A stretch of DNA of 26,634 bases, from positions 1 through 26,634 of the forward strand of contig DAOTVW010000267.1 in the NCBI GenBank assembly GCA_034436035.1, in the 5' to 3' direction. The stretch comes from UBA4823 sp034436035 (GTDB lineage: Bacteria; Chloroflexota; Anaerolineae; Anaerolineales; UBA4823). Positions within the stretch are counted from its first letter, which is position 1; the number at the start of each line of letters is the position of its first letter. The position numbers and the translations under genes were made by a program. The notes under the pieces were generated by a model. That model saw nothing but the letters and a program-made list of their open reading frames with translations, was not told where the DNA came from and did not search any database. Below, in pieces: positions 1-8,149 of this stretch.

Positions 1-16
1 TTATAATCGCATTCAT

Positions 17-1120
17 TTATCGAATAGGCAGTTTCCCATATTCGTCAAGTGCATCCATAATTGCTCGGGTACCATTTTTGAAAATTTTTTCCACCTCTTC
101 ATTTGCTATTCCCCAAAGCCCCATTTCGGTAAAACTAAATACCAATGATTCGCCAGGAGCATCACTGCGTAATAAATCGATAGCATATTGTTTTGTGGCT
201 TCATATCCTGAATAGAAAATAGTTTCCGGAAAATTTAACCAAATAATGGTATCCTTTCCCCATGCATGGCGGACCTCAGCCAGAGTAAGTTCTCCCACTG
301 GGGGAGGCGTGTATGCTTCAACCACTTTAAACCCTATTTCTGCAATTAAATCTTTATAACCTTTCATGCTTTTTGTAGCATCACAATGGAGGGCGCAAAT
401 TTTACCTTTAGATTGTAAATAAGACACCCATTTTTTATAAAATGGCAATTCATATTTCTTAAACTGGGCTGGGCTCCAAATACCTTCTATCCATCCTAAT
501 CCTAAAAATTCTGCCGGCGAATCCGCAACTAAAGCTAATCTTCTTTCATCTCTGCGTGTTTGAGCATCCAATAGAGCTTTAAAATAATCAGGGTGGTCTA
601 TCTGGGCATATACCCATTTATCCAAACCGCTAATTTCACCATAATACCTTCGAATAGCGCCATAAGGAGAAGCTTCAAAATCTAATGCCCAATCTCTTAC
701 AATTCCATCCTCACCCAAATCCCGTGCATTGTCATAATAAGCGCCGTTATCAACCTGAAAGAGGGTATCTTCTAACATAAATATAACGGGATCATAATCC
801 TTGATCTCTTTGATCATTCCTTCAAATTCTAATACTTCACTGTCACTTATTCTTCCTACCACTGCCTTACTTCTGGTTTGAACATCACCCTCAGGGGTAT
901 GAAAAATCGTTATTTTAATATCACCATCGACGCGTGTTTCAATGGATACATTAGGCATATAAGCAGAAATAGTGGAAATGCGCTTACAAAGTCCTGTTCC
1001 ACGATTACGTAACTCACGTTCAAAAGCGCCTCTAGGAATAAGATTATCATAAGGAGCAAACGGAACATAATCGTGTGTTTCATTGTGTAAGGTTGCAGTG
1101 ATGCGCTCTAGAAAATTCAT
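17..1120 (-). CDS. URO-D superfamily protein (not HemE), last gene of sugar operon
   Basis: This 367-residue protein has the general shape of the uroporphyrinogen decarboxylase / MtaA-CmuA superfamily. The C-terminal half carries the diagnostic run HCDATK (H245, C246, D247), then EAYTPPPVGELTLAEVR (residues 268-284) and WLNFPETIF. The N-terminal arginine-rich substrate motif of true HemE (RPxWxMRQAGR-like) is absent, so heme synthesis is unlikely. The corrinoid methyltransferase zinc motif HxC is also not exact, because His and Cys are adjacent here. The start is supported by GGAGG about 8 nt upstream of the ATG. It lies 157 nt after the second permease gene and in the same direction, so it is probably the tail of the transport operon. 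Similar proteins are often seen beside sugar ABC genes, but I know of no proven reaction. Family is confident; substrate is unknown. Confidence 0.8.
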   Translation of the reverse strand: MNFLERITATLHNETHDYVPFAPYDNLIPRGAFERELRNRGTGLCKRISTISAYMPNVSIETRVDGDIKITIFHTPEGDVQTRSKAVVGRISDSEVLEFEGMIKEIKDYDPVIFMLEDTLFQVDNGAYYDNARDLGEDGIVRDWALDFEASPYGAIRRYYGEISGLDKWVYAQIDHPDYFKALLDAQTRRDERRLALVADSPAEFLGLGWIEGIWSPAQFKKYELPFYKKWVSYLQSKGKICALHCDATKSMKGYKDLIAEIGFKVVEAYTPPPVGELTLAEVRHAWGKDTIIWLNFPETIFYSGYEATKQYAIDLLRSDAPGESLVFSFTEMGLWGIANEEVEKIFKNGTRAIMDALDEYGKLPIR

Positions 1121-1277
1121 TGATCAGACCTCCATAAGAACCTTAATCTCAAAATGATTCGTGATAGTAAATACTCACTTTTCAAGCACAGGTTAAACTC
1201 TTAATTATTCTTGAAGTTGATAATAAGTATGCTGTTCTCCTCTTGGGAGTGATAGGAAATGCCCGTTATGCCAGTAA

Positions 1278-2150
1278 TCATTTGAATCCAGTTAATGTCA
1301 TTCCTTTGACAATAGAGCGTTGGAAAATTATATACACAATGAGTACAGGCAGCAGGACTAAAATAGAAGCCGCCATACTTAAATCATAACGGCTGACATG
1401 CTGGCTGCTATACCAGGTTAATAGAAGAGGCAGCGTTCGTTTCTGGTTATCTGTAATCACAATTAGAGGCCAAAGGTAATCATTCCATGTACCCATAAAA
1501 ACAAAAATCCCAAGAGCAGCTAAAGCTGAACCGAGCTGGGGTAGAACAATCCTGGTGTAAATATAAAATTCTGACGCCCCATCAATCCGTGCAGCTTCCA
1601 ACATTTCACTAGGAATACTTTCAATGAATTGCCGCATTAAAAAGATGCCAAATGCATCTACCATGGAAGGAATAATTAATCCCCACAGAGAATTTATTAG
1701 ATGCAATTTAACCAAAATCAAGTACACCGGAATCATGACAACGGGGAATGGAATCATCAAGGTCGCTAATACCAAAGAAAAATATAGGTTTTTCCCGGGG
1801 AAACGGAACTTTGCAAAAATGTATCCTGCTAAAGAGCTGGTAAAAAGCGTAATGAGCACTCGTGACCCGGAGACAAAAATACTATTCATATAAAATTTGG
1901 ATAACGGAACGGCAGGGTCAGTTAGAATGGTTTTATAACTCTGTAAAGTAAATTTTTCTGGGAAAAATGTGGGAGGAGTGCGGATAATCTCGCTAGAGGT
2001 TTTGAAAGAAGTAAATACCATCCATAGGAAAGGTAATAATGTGAAAGCAAGCCCTGCGCAGAGGATTAAGTAGATAATGGTTTTCCCCATATATTTTTGA
2101 AATAATATTAAAGAGGAGTTCTTCTTTTTGAAAAAGGAGATGTTTTCCAT
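1278..2150 (-). CDS. Sugar ABC transporter permease, MalG/UgpE type
   Basis: This is a 290-residue inner-membrane permease of the carbohydrate uptake (CUT1) class. About six hydrophobic segments are visible, the first near residues 24-48 and the last near 260-277. The cytoplasmic EAA loop, which docks the ATPase, is clear at residues 182-204 (EMLEAARIDGAS, then RIVLP). The C-terminus ends in the typical GMTLTGFK form. The ATG lies 3 nt after the stop of the first permease, with GGGAG inside the end of that gene, so translation is probably coupled. It would pair with the upstream permease as a heterodimer fed by the lipoprotein at 3216-4565. No ATPase gene is present in the window. Confidence 0.95.
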   Translation of the reverse strand: MENISFFKKKNSSLILFQKYMGKTIIYLILCAGLAFTLLPFLWMVFTSFKTSSEIIRTPPTFFPEKFTLQSYKTILTDPAVPLSKFYMNSIFVSGSRVLITLFTSSLAGYIFAKFRFPGKNLYFSLVLATLMIPFPVVMIPVYLILVKLHLINSLWGLIIPSMVDAFGIFLMRQFIESIPSEMLEAARIDGASEFYIYTRIVLPQLGSALAALGIFVFMGTWNDYLWPLIVITDNQKRTLPLLLTWYSSQHVSRYDLSMAASILVLLPVLIVYIIFQRSIVKGMTLTGFK

Positions 2151-2153
2151 GAT

Positions 2154-3158
2154 TTAATACTCCCATTTAACTCGCAAAAGACGGAATTGAACTGCTGTAA
2201 CAATTCCGGTTAGTGCAAAAAGGACCATTGAAATTGCAGCTCCCCAACCCATGGATTGATAACGAAAAGCCGATTCATAAAGATCAAGCACTAAGTTATA
2301 AGTCTCGTAATTTGGACCCCCATGGGTTAAGAGTTGGAAAATAACAAATTGCTGCAGAGTAGAGATAACAGACAATACACATACTAATAAAAGAGTTGGT
2401 TGGAGGAGTGGAAGGGTGATTTTCCAAAATTCATGCCAGGAATTTGCACCATCCACGCGAGCAGCATCTCGGAACTCTTGTGGAATACCTTGTAAAGCGG
2501 ATATGAAGATTACTAAGTTATACCCAAATTCTTGCCATAAAAGAGCAATCATGATTGCAATAAGGGGAACCGGAATACCAAAAACAAAAGCGCGCGGATC
2601 AGTTAACCATGCTCTGGAAGGTAGACCCAACCCGTGCATTAATAGATTTAGCAAACCCCCTTGCGGTGCGTAAATAATCCCCCAGATCAATCCTACCACT
2701 ACTGTTGAGCTGATGGCAGGCATAAAATAAATCGTACGAAACAAACCTTTTACTTTGTCATGAACACTTTCTACAAGAATGGCGAGGGGTAAGGTCACTA
2801 TCAGATTCAGAGGAACATAAAGGACAGTGAAAATTATCGTTGTTACAAAAGCTTTGCGAAAGATTGATGCAGCTGTATTACTGGAAAAAAGTAAATTCTT
2901 ATAATTTTCAAAGCCAATAAATGGATTGTCTCCGCCTAATCCCATAAACCCTGAACCCTGTCGAATAGGGGTGTAATCAAAAAAGCTCATCACTACAACC
3001 ATTAAAATCGGAAACAGCGCAAAGAAAATCATGTATATCATGATAGGAGTGATAGTTATGGTAGCAAACCGGCGTTGATATCTAAGTGCCCCTCCTTTCA
3101 CTTTATAGTTTGGCTTTTTATCAGCCGGGGGATAGTTGATTACAGCTGTTGAATTCAT
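2154..3158 (-). CDS. Sugar ABC transporter permease, MalF/UgpA type
   Basis: This 334-residue membrane permease is the MalF/UgpA-like half of a CUT1 sugar importer. It has a positively charged cytoplasmic N-terminus of about 30 residues, a first membrane segment at roughly residues 33-60, and five more hydrophobic stretches. The EAA loop at residues 228-250 reads EFRDAARVDGANS and ends in KITLP. The ATG follows GGAG with a 6-nt spacer. The gene lies 57 nt behind the binding-protein gene, and a strong stem-loop sits in that gap. Together with the neighbouring MalG-type permease it forms the channel. Sugar specificity cannot be read from the permease itself. Confidence 0.95.
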   Translation of the reverse strand: MNSTAVINYPPADKKPNYKVKGGALRYQRRFATITITPIMIYMIFFALFPILMVVVMSFFDYTPIRQGSGFMGLGGDNPFIGFENYKNLLFSSNTAASIFRKAFVTTIIFTVLYVPLNLIVTLPLAILVESVHDKVKGLFRTIYFMPAISSTVVVGLIWGIIYAPQGGLLNLLMHGLGLPSRAWLTDPRAFVFGIPVPLIAIMIALLWQEFGYNLVIFISALQGIPQEFRDAARVDGANSWHEFWKITLPLLQPTLLLVCVLSVISTLQQFVIFQLLTHGGPNYETYNLVLDLYESAFRYQSMGWGAAISMVLFALTGIVTAVQFRLLRVKWEY

Positions 3159-3174
3159 GATTTACTCCAGAATG

Positions 3175-3199
3175 CCGGGGTGGATGATCTCCACCCCGG
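3175..3199 (-). other. Intercistronic stem-loop between binding-protein and permease genes
   Basis: A perfect 10-bp GC-rich inverted repeat, CCGGGGTGGA with TCCACCCCGG, encloses a 5-nt loop. It sits just after the stop codon of the binding-protein gene and before the SD of the first permease. In the minus-strand transcript no run of U follows the stem, so it is a poor intrinsic terminator. Comparable hairpins between malE and malF-type genes protect the upstream message from 3' decay and give excess binding protein. That role is inferred here. On the plus strand the stem is followed by TTTT, but no plus-strand gene would use it. Confidence 0.75.
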
Positions 3200-3215
3200 T
3201 TTTGCATAAGTTTAT

Positions 3216-4565
3216 TTATTTTTTATTATCAATCAATTCGTTTCCTTGTTTCTCCATCTCCTGCAGAGCTTCTTTAACTGTAATCTCACCCGTCATTGCT
3301 TTTGAAATTTGTGCCCAGATTTGGCCAAAGAACTGGTCGCGGTCGCCTAAAGGCCCGATATAACGGGCATTTGCCATTACATCAGAACTTAATGGGATTG
3401 CAACATACGGGTTTTTCTCAAGGATTACGCCAGGATTATTCGCAACTGAAATCATTCCTGGAATGGTCATTGATTCGGCATTCCACTCTCTGGCGTTATC
3501 TTCGTTAAGGGCTAAGAATTGAGCTAATTTCCAGGCTGCTTCTGGATATTTTGTATGAGCTGAAACTACAATGCCCCAGCCAGAATCAGCTGCATATTGA
3601 TGCTGCGAGCCAAAGAAAGGTGGGAGCTTGACATAATCAAATTTAGTATCTGGGAATTGGCTACCGCCACCTGTTAACCAGGTACCGCCATACGCCATCG
3701 CTACCTGACCTTTGAAGAAGGATTCAGTTAGATCTGAGCTTCCCCAAATAATGGGATCGTATACTTTGTATTTTTGAATCAGATCGACAAGGAATTGGAG
3801 AGCTTTTTCTCCTTCTGGGGTATTGAAGTTAAAATGCAAGCCATCCGCTGCGCGGTAGTCTCCACCGAGTTCTAAAATTGAGGCAAGGAAAACAAAGACG
3901 CCTTCATCGCCATGAATATCTAAACCAGCAGTGGTCATCGTTCCTGTATTATCAAATTTTGTTAATTTTTGAGCATCGGCAATAACATCGTCGAATGTCT
4001 TCCAATCAGGTGGATTGGCAATTCCCGCTTCTTGAAACATAGTTGGGTTAATCATAATCCCAGAGGACTCCAAGTTATATTCTCTTGGGAAACCATATAG
4101 TTTATTATCGCAGTAATAGCCATCCAACTGAGATTTGAAGAAAGTTCCTTTGGCTTGATCGTATGTCATCAAGGAACTAGGAACTTCTAGCAAACGGTTG
4201 CCTTTTGCATAATCACAAGCCCAGGTACCAAACATCTGAATTACGTCTGCTTCTGTGCCAGCAACCACAGAGGTTTGCAGAGTTTGGATAAAAGTGCCGT
4301 AGTCAAAAGTTTCATATACTACTTTGATGTCTGGATTTTGCTGCATGAACTTATCAATTAAATCCTTATTGGCTTTATCGGATCCATCCCAAATATGTGC
4401 CCACATTTTTATAGTGACTGGCTCTCCACTTGGAGCACTTGTTGATTGGGCGGGTGGGTTTGTCGCTTGTGAAGCAGGCTGTGATGTTTGGCCACCATTA
4501 CAAGCGCTTATCAATAAAGAAACAATTATTAACAAACCAAGGCTGAGCAAAATCTTCTTTTTCAT
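3216..4565 (-). CDS. Sugar-binding lipoprotein of ABC transporter (family 1 SBP)
   Basis: This is a 449-residue extracellular solute-binding protein. The N-terminus is a lipoprotein signal: KKK, a hydrophobic stretch, and the lipobox ISAC with the lipidated cysteine at residue 22. A low-complexity Ser/Pro/Gln/Thr linker to about residue 48 tethers the domain to the membrane. The mature part begins VTIKMWAHIWDG and has the SBP_bac_1 layout, including VVYETFDYGTFIQTLQT and GQVAMAYGGTWLTGG. The length is typical of oligosaccharide-binding members. AAAGGAG precedes the ATG. It follows the glycosidase gene by 72 nt and precedes both permeases, so it delivers the sugar that the cytoplasmic GH35-like enzyme probably cleaves. 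Confidence 0.95.
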   Translation of the reverse strand: MKKKILLSLGLLIIVSLLISACNGGQTSQPASQATNPPAQSTSAPSGEPVTIKMWAHIWDGSDKANKDLIDKFMQQNPDIKVVYETFDYGTFIQTLQTSVVAGTEADVIQMFGTWACDYAKGNRLLEVPSSLMTYDQAKGTFFKSQLDGYYCDNKLYGFPREYNLESSGIMINPTMFQEAGIANPPDWKTFDDVIADAQKLTKFDNTGTMTTAGLDIHGDEGVFVFLASILELGGDYRAADGLHFNFNTPEGEKALQFLVDLIQKYKVYDPIIWGSSDLTESFFKGQVAMAYGGTWLTGGGSQFPDTKFDYVKLPPFFGSQHQYAADSGWGIVVSAHTKYPEAAWKLAQFLALNEDNAREWNAESMTIPGMISVANNPGVILEKNPYVAIPLSSDVMANARYIGPLGDRDQFFGQIWAQISKAMTGEITVKEALQEMEKQGNELIDNKK

Positions 4566-4637
4566 TTTTTTCTCCTTTTATTTTATGGTTGGTTTTGGAT
4601 CTTCTCTCGTGTAATCTTATTGAGCTTTATTGTTTTA

Positions 4638-6713
4638 TTATTTTTCTCCTCCTTCTAAAAGATAATCTTCCCAACCATCCATTTTTATTACATCCCCTGG
4701 CTGGGATTTCCCATATAATTTCCCATCTAATATGCAATAAGGCGGTAAAGCAAAACCCAAATATTGGTTTAATCCTTTGATCAAATAAGCAATTAGTTTA
4801 CCGTTTTCAATGCATAAAACAGCTCCACCGGAGGGTGCAGCACTTAATTGTAGTAAATGGCGGCGAGTGCCCGCAGTGAATTCAATCTCTGTTTTTTCTT
4901 GCCCATCTGCAGGAATTAGTATTGTTACAAAATGAAGATCTTTTTGTGGATGAGAACGTATCCAAATATCAGCTTTGCCATTTACCACTGGGGCGCGATG
5001 GCGCTGGAGGATGGAACTTAAATCTACTTCGTTTGCCAGGTGGACATTATCCGACATCATTGCAAGTGGTGAATATGGATTTCCCTGCTCATCATATTTG
5101 GGGAGCTCTCCAAGCCAGGTAAGATTCCCTCCTGCTTGAATATATGCAACTAATTTATCTTGAATAGTTTTTCCCATAAAATTTCCAGCTGCAACGAATA
5201 AATCTGGATACCTTAGTAAAGTCTCTATGGGTTCAGATTCTAAATTTAAGATGGCATAATCTAAGTGATTCTTGCGCATTTGCTCCTGGAAGATGCTTAA
5301 AAATTTCCCATGAGACGGGATATGCGAATCGTTTTCGGTTACTGCCCAAACCGCGATTCGTACCCAAGGTAAATAAAAGCCCCAAGCAACGGGTTGAACG
5401 GGCTGGCTCTCAATGAAGTCTGTTCCGTATCTGCCAAGGAATTTAATGATCCAGCTTGCAATACTTGCTTTCGGGGTCAATAAACCGTTTTCTGTAATTG
5501 GCGGACAATCAGGATAGGGGTTTTTGCACATTACATCCAGATTCGCGTCTGCGAAATTGGTTCCAACGCCGGTGTAAATGTTGAATCCGGTAGCGCCACT
5601 ATTTAAAATTAGGAATGTTTCGTAAAAACAGGTTGCCGGATCAATATAAGATGGGTCATATAATTCCCCAAAGCTCCAATTTTCCTCCATATTTATTCCG
5701 CGATACCGCTTTGCTGCTATGGCATAACGGTGAAATGATGAAGGTTTTGCTGAAACATCTCCAACCCAATTGGTAATTCCATAATGAAAACCTTGCCAAA
5801 CTTCTGGTTCAACGCGGGTAAACCATGCATCAACTCCATAGGGTGCATCTAGGGGTGGATTTTGGTTCACAATTAGGGGTAAACTTGTTTCTAGGGAAGC
5901 GTACCACTCTTTAAAAATTTTATGCAAATACCAAGCCTGAAATTCTCCCCAATCAACAAATGAATGCATCTCGTCTAAATTCGTTGGAAAATTCCAATGG
6001 GTAGGTGCATCTTTTAAGTCTCGGTGATTCTCATCTAGAAATCTTTTATACATTTCTAAAGCAGATCGGCTGTAATCATAAGCCCAAGGTGCGTGTTGAC
6101 CATTGGAATAGATGCCTTCATTACCAATTTGAACAGCTACAATCGGGCCTTGTGGGGTTTCGAATGGCTGAATAACTTGTTTGCCCACCTGTGACAACCA
6201 TTGTCGAGTCAGTTGGAGAAATTTGGGTGAAAAAGGAGCAGGGAGTGGCCATTTTTCAATTTTTTGGCTTGTTTTGTCTATTCCCGATCCATTCCAAAGG
6301 CAGGGCTTGCCTGTTGAATCTGATAAAGGTTCAATTGCTGGATCATATAAAGGGCACGTCCAATCCGGTAAACCTCCATAATTGATCTCTGCATGGATGA
6401 ATGGACCTGGTTTGGCAATTAATGCCAAATCCAATTCGGAGCAAAGCGATATAAATTTGAGAACATCACGATTTGGCTGGGTTCGACCATTAAAATCCGG
6501 TTCCATGTTTGAGAATAATTGATGATGGCGCCAGGGTATATAACTTGAAATAACTTTTACTCCCATCGCTTTCAATGATTGAAGGCGCGTACGCCAATTT
6601 AGTGCATCGTCGCGATAATAGGGGTAGTCAGCGCTATTGAAAAATACCGGTTGTCCGTTGATGAATGCAGTACCGTTGTGGAGAGTTAATGGATTATTGA
6701 AAGGATTTTTCAT
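4638..6713 (-). CDS. GH35-like beta-galactosidase (clan GH-A), cytoplasmic
   Basis: This 691-residue glycoside hydrolase has a clan GH-A (beta/alpha)8 barrel. Residues 101-118 (KPGPFIHAEINYGGLPDW) match the GH35 signature. The likely acid/base is E199 in the run VQIGNEG, and the likely nucleophile is E343 or E344 in NMEENWSF. After the barrel, roughly residues 452-540 resemble the flavodoxin-like beta-galactosidase trimerisation domain, and a small beta-rich tail follows. No signal peptide is visible, so it should act on sugars already imported. The start ATG overlaps the ROK stop by 4 nt (ATGA), which indicates coupled translation. The distance from classical GH35 enzymes leaves open other beta-linked substrates such as fucosides, glucosides or arabinosides. 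Glycosidase call is firm; beta-galactosidase is the best guess. Confidence 0.85.
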   Translation of the reverse strand: MKNPFNNPLTLHNGTAFINGQPVFFNSADYPYYRDDALNWRTRLQSLKAMGVKVISSYIPWRHHQLFSNMEPDFNGRTQPNRDVLKFISLCSELDLALIAKPGPFIHAEINYGGLPDWTCPLYDPAIEPLSDSTGKPCLWNGSGIDKTSQKIEKWPLPAPFSPKFLQLTRQWLSQVGKQVIQPFETPQGPIVAVQIGNEGIYSNGQHAPWAYDYSRSALEMYKRFLDENHRDLKDAPTHWNFPTNLDEMHSFVDWGEFQAWYLHKIFKEWYASLETSLPLIVNQNPPLDAPYGVDAWFTRVEPEVWQGFHYGITNWVGDVSAKPSSFHRYAIAAKRYRGINMEENWSFGELYDPSYIDPATCFYETFLILNSGATGFNIYTGVGTNFADANLDVMCKNPYPDCPPITENGLLTPKASIASWIIKFLGRYGTDFIESQPVQPVAWGFYLPWVRIAVWAVTENDSHIPSHGKFLSIFQEQMRKNHLDYAILNLESEPIETLLRYPDLFVAAGNFMGKTIQDKLVAYIQAGGNLTWLGELPKYDEQGNPYSPLAMMSDNVHLANEVDLSSILQRHRAPVVNGKADIWIRSHPQKDLHFVTILIPADGQEKTEIEFTAGTRRHLLQLSAAPSGGAVLCIENGKLIAYLIKGLNQYLGFALPPYCILDGKLYGKSQPGDVIKMDGWEDYLLEGGEK

Positions 6714-7945
6714 TGGTTATTTTTTAGGGGAGCATTGTAAGGTGAGCGGCGTCCAAATTTCGGATTGCCTTCTAGTATTTCGTTCAAAACCAGGCAAGAT
6801 GCACCAATACAAACTGCATCTTCACCTAATTGGCATAGCCCAATTTCTAGGTGGGTTAGTGAAGCTGGTAAAGAATTGCGTTTTATATATCTGGTTAAAT
6901 ATTCCAAAATTATTTTTCCGACCATCAATCCAACCCAGCCGCCAATAATGATTTTCTCAGGATTAAATAAATTAACTAAATTCGCTAATCCAGCGCCCAA
7001 ATAATAGGCGGTTTTTTGAATGGTTTGAATTGCGAACGGATCATTGTTCTTGTACGCTGTTAAAATTTGTATTATTTCATCATACTGGGTTTTGCCTGTA
7101 CTTGGTTGCTGATTAGAAATTTCATAATATGTGCGTATAATGCCAGGTGCACCAGCATAAGCTTCGACACAACCCTGGCTACCGCACCGGCAGTCGCGCC
7201 CATCCAATACCACTTTGGTATGTCCCCATTCGCCAGCAGAATTAGTGGATCCATGATAAAGCTCGCCTTTGGTAATAATTCCAGCTCCAATACCTGTCCC
7301 AATTAGAATAACAGCTAAATCCCGCACTCCTCGACCAGCACCAAACCAGGACTCAGCTAAAGTCATAGCTTTTGCACCATTATCTACATAAACAGGAAGG
7401 TTAATTCGTTTTTCTAACTCAGTGAGGAAATCCATTTCATGCCAATTCCATAAAGGAGAAGACACTCGGATTTTTCCTTTATGTTCCACAACACCAGGTA
7501 CCCCTATTCCTATGCCTAAAATAGCATCTGCGTCTACACTGCTCTTGGCGACTAAATTTTGCACTCCTTCGCTAATCAGATCAACAAAATGAGTTTGAAT
7601 ATTTTCAGAGCTGGGTGACCTTAAGCTGCCGATTTTATTCCATAATAAATCAAACAATTCGAATTGAATTTGTGTCTCACCCACATCGATACCCAGGATA
7701 TAACCATAGCTAGGATTAATGGCTAGAATTTCTCGTGGCCTTCCCCCACTAAAATCAATTAAACCGCTTTGCCGGATAATTTGTTGTTCCAGTAATTCAC
7801 TGGTTACATTCGTTACGGTCCCAGGGCTCAAGCCAGAAATTTGACTCAGTTCTCGTCTGCTCATGGAGCCTTTGAGAAAGAGGAGGCGCAGGATATTAAG
7901 TTTGTTCTCTTGACGTATATCTTCTGTTTGTTTTGGCTTGCTCAT
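6710..7945 (-). CDS. ROK-family transcriptional repressor with sugar-sensing domain
   Basis: This is a 411-residue ROK (NagC/Mlc/XylR-type) regulator. Residues about 12-75 form a winged helix-turn-helix (MSRRELSQISGLSPGTVTNV, then the wing FSGGRPRE). The sugar-kinase-like domain follows, with GIDVGETQI near residue 85 and LIGTGIGAG near 214. The zinc site is visible as H242 plus CRCGSQGC (C252, C254, C259), and E239 is a likely sugar contact. The kinase catalytic aspartate of the NDAN motif is replaced by Gly190 (VDNGAKA), so it should sense sugar without phosphorylating it. It is the first gene of the operon, and two palindromic sites lie just upstream. No good SD precedes the ATG, which suggests low translation. 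Confidence 0.92.
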   Translation of the reverse strand: MSKPKQTEDIRQENKLNILRLLFLKGSMSRRELSQISGLSPGTVTNVTSELLEQQIIRQSGLIDFSGGRPREILAINPSYGYILGIDVGETQIQFELFDLLWNKIGSLRSPSSENIQTHFVDLISEGVQNLVAKSSVDADAILGIGIGVPGVVEHKGKIRVSSPLWNWHEMDFLTELEKRINLPVYVDNGAKAMTLAESWFGAGRGVRDLAVILIGTGIGAGIITKGELYHGSTNSAGEWGHTKVVLDGRDCRCGSQGCVEAYAGAPGIIRTYYEISNQQPSTGKTQYDEIIQILTAYKNNDPFAIQTIQKTAYYLGAGLANLVNLFNPEKIIIGGWVGLMVGKIILEYLTRYIKRNSLPASLTHLEIGLCQLGEDAVCIGASCLVLNEILEGNPKFGRRSPYNAPLKNNQ

Positions 7946-7957
7946 AGGACATTCTAA

Positions 7958-7978
7958 TTAATTTAAGAGTTAAATTAA
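7958..7978. promoter_or_regulatory. Candidate ROK operator O2, perfect palindrome
   Basis: Perfect 9-bp inverted arms, TTAATTTAA and TTAAATTAA, flank the trinucleotide GAG. The site begins at the predicted transcription start, so a bound repressor would block initiation or clearance. The design (TTA-rich outer arms, AT-rich, 21 bp) resembles XylR/NagC-type ROK operators. The second site lies 26 bp away, centre to centre. Binding by the adjacent ROK protein is inferred. Confidence 0.72.
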
Positions 7979-7983
7979 CAAAC

Positions 7984-8004
7984 TTATTTTATATCTTAAA
8001 ATAA
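7984..8004. promoter_or_regulatory. Candidate ROK operator O1 overlapping the -10 box
   Basis: Inverted arms TTATTTTA and TAAAATAA are separated by 5 nt. The overall length is 21 bp and most positions agree with the neighbouring palindrome at 7958-7978. It covers the -10 element and most of the -35/-10 spacer of the ROK operon promoter. That is the classic position for steric repression. Assignment to the ROK protein is by position and by similarity of the two sites. Confidence 0.68.
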
Positions 8005-8014
8005 CTTTTGTCAA
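7986..8014 (-). promoter_or_regulatory. Promoter of the ROK / sugar transport operon
   Basis: On the minus strand there is a consensus -35 TTGACA (8014-8009), a 17-nt spacer and a -10 TAAAAT (7991-7986, one mismatch to TATAAT). Transcription should start near 7979, giving a leader of about 34 nt before the ROK ATG at 7945. It is the best core promoter in the window and is embedded in the two palindromes. Confidence 0.75.
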
Positions 8015-8149
8015 TAATCATTTATTAGTTTTAGTTTTCCACTATCTAGCAGCATCCTGTGCTTAACACCGTTGCAGATGCTCAAATATCGTGGATCTTA
8101 ATTCTGCTAATTCTTGATGAGTTCAGAAAAGAAAGGAGGATTGTTCTTT

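Noticed and set aside
1192..1212. Possible third ROK site upstream of the URO-D gene
   Set aside because: Only about half the positions of each arm match the two promoter palindromes.
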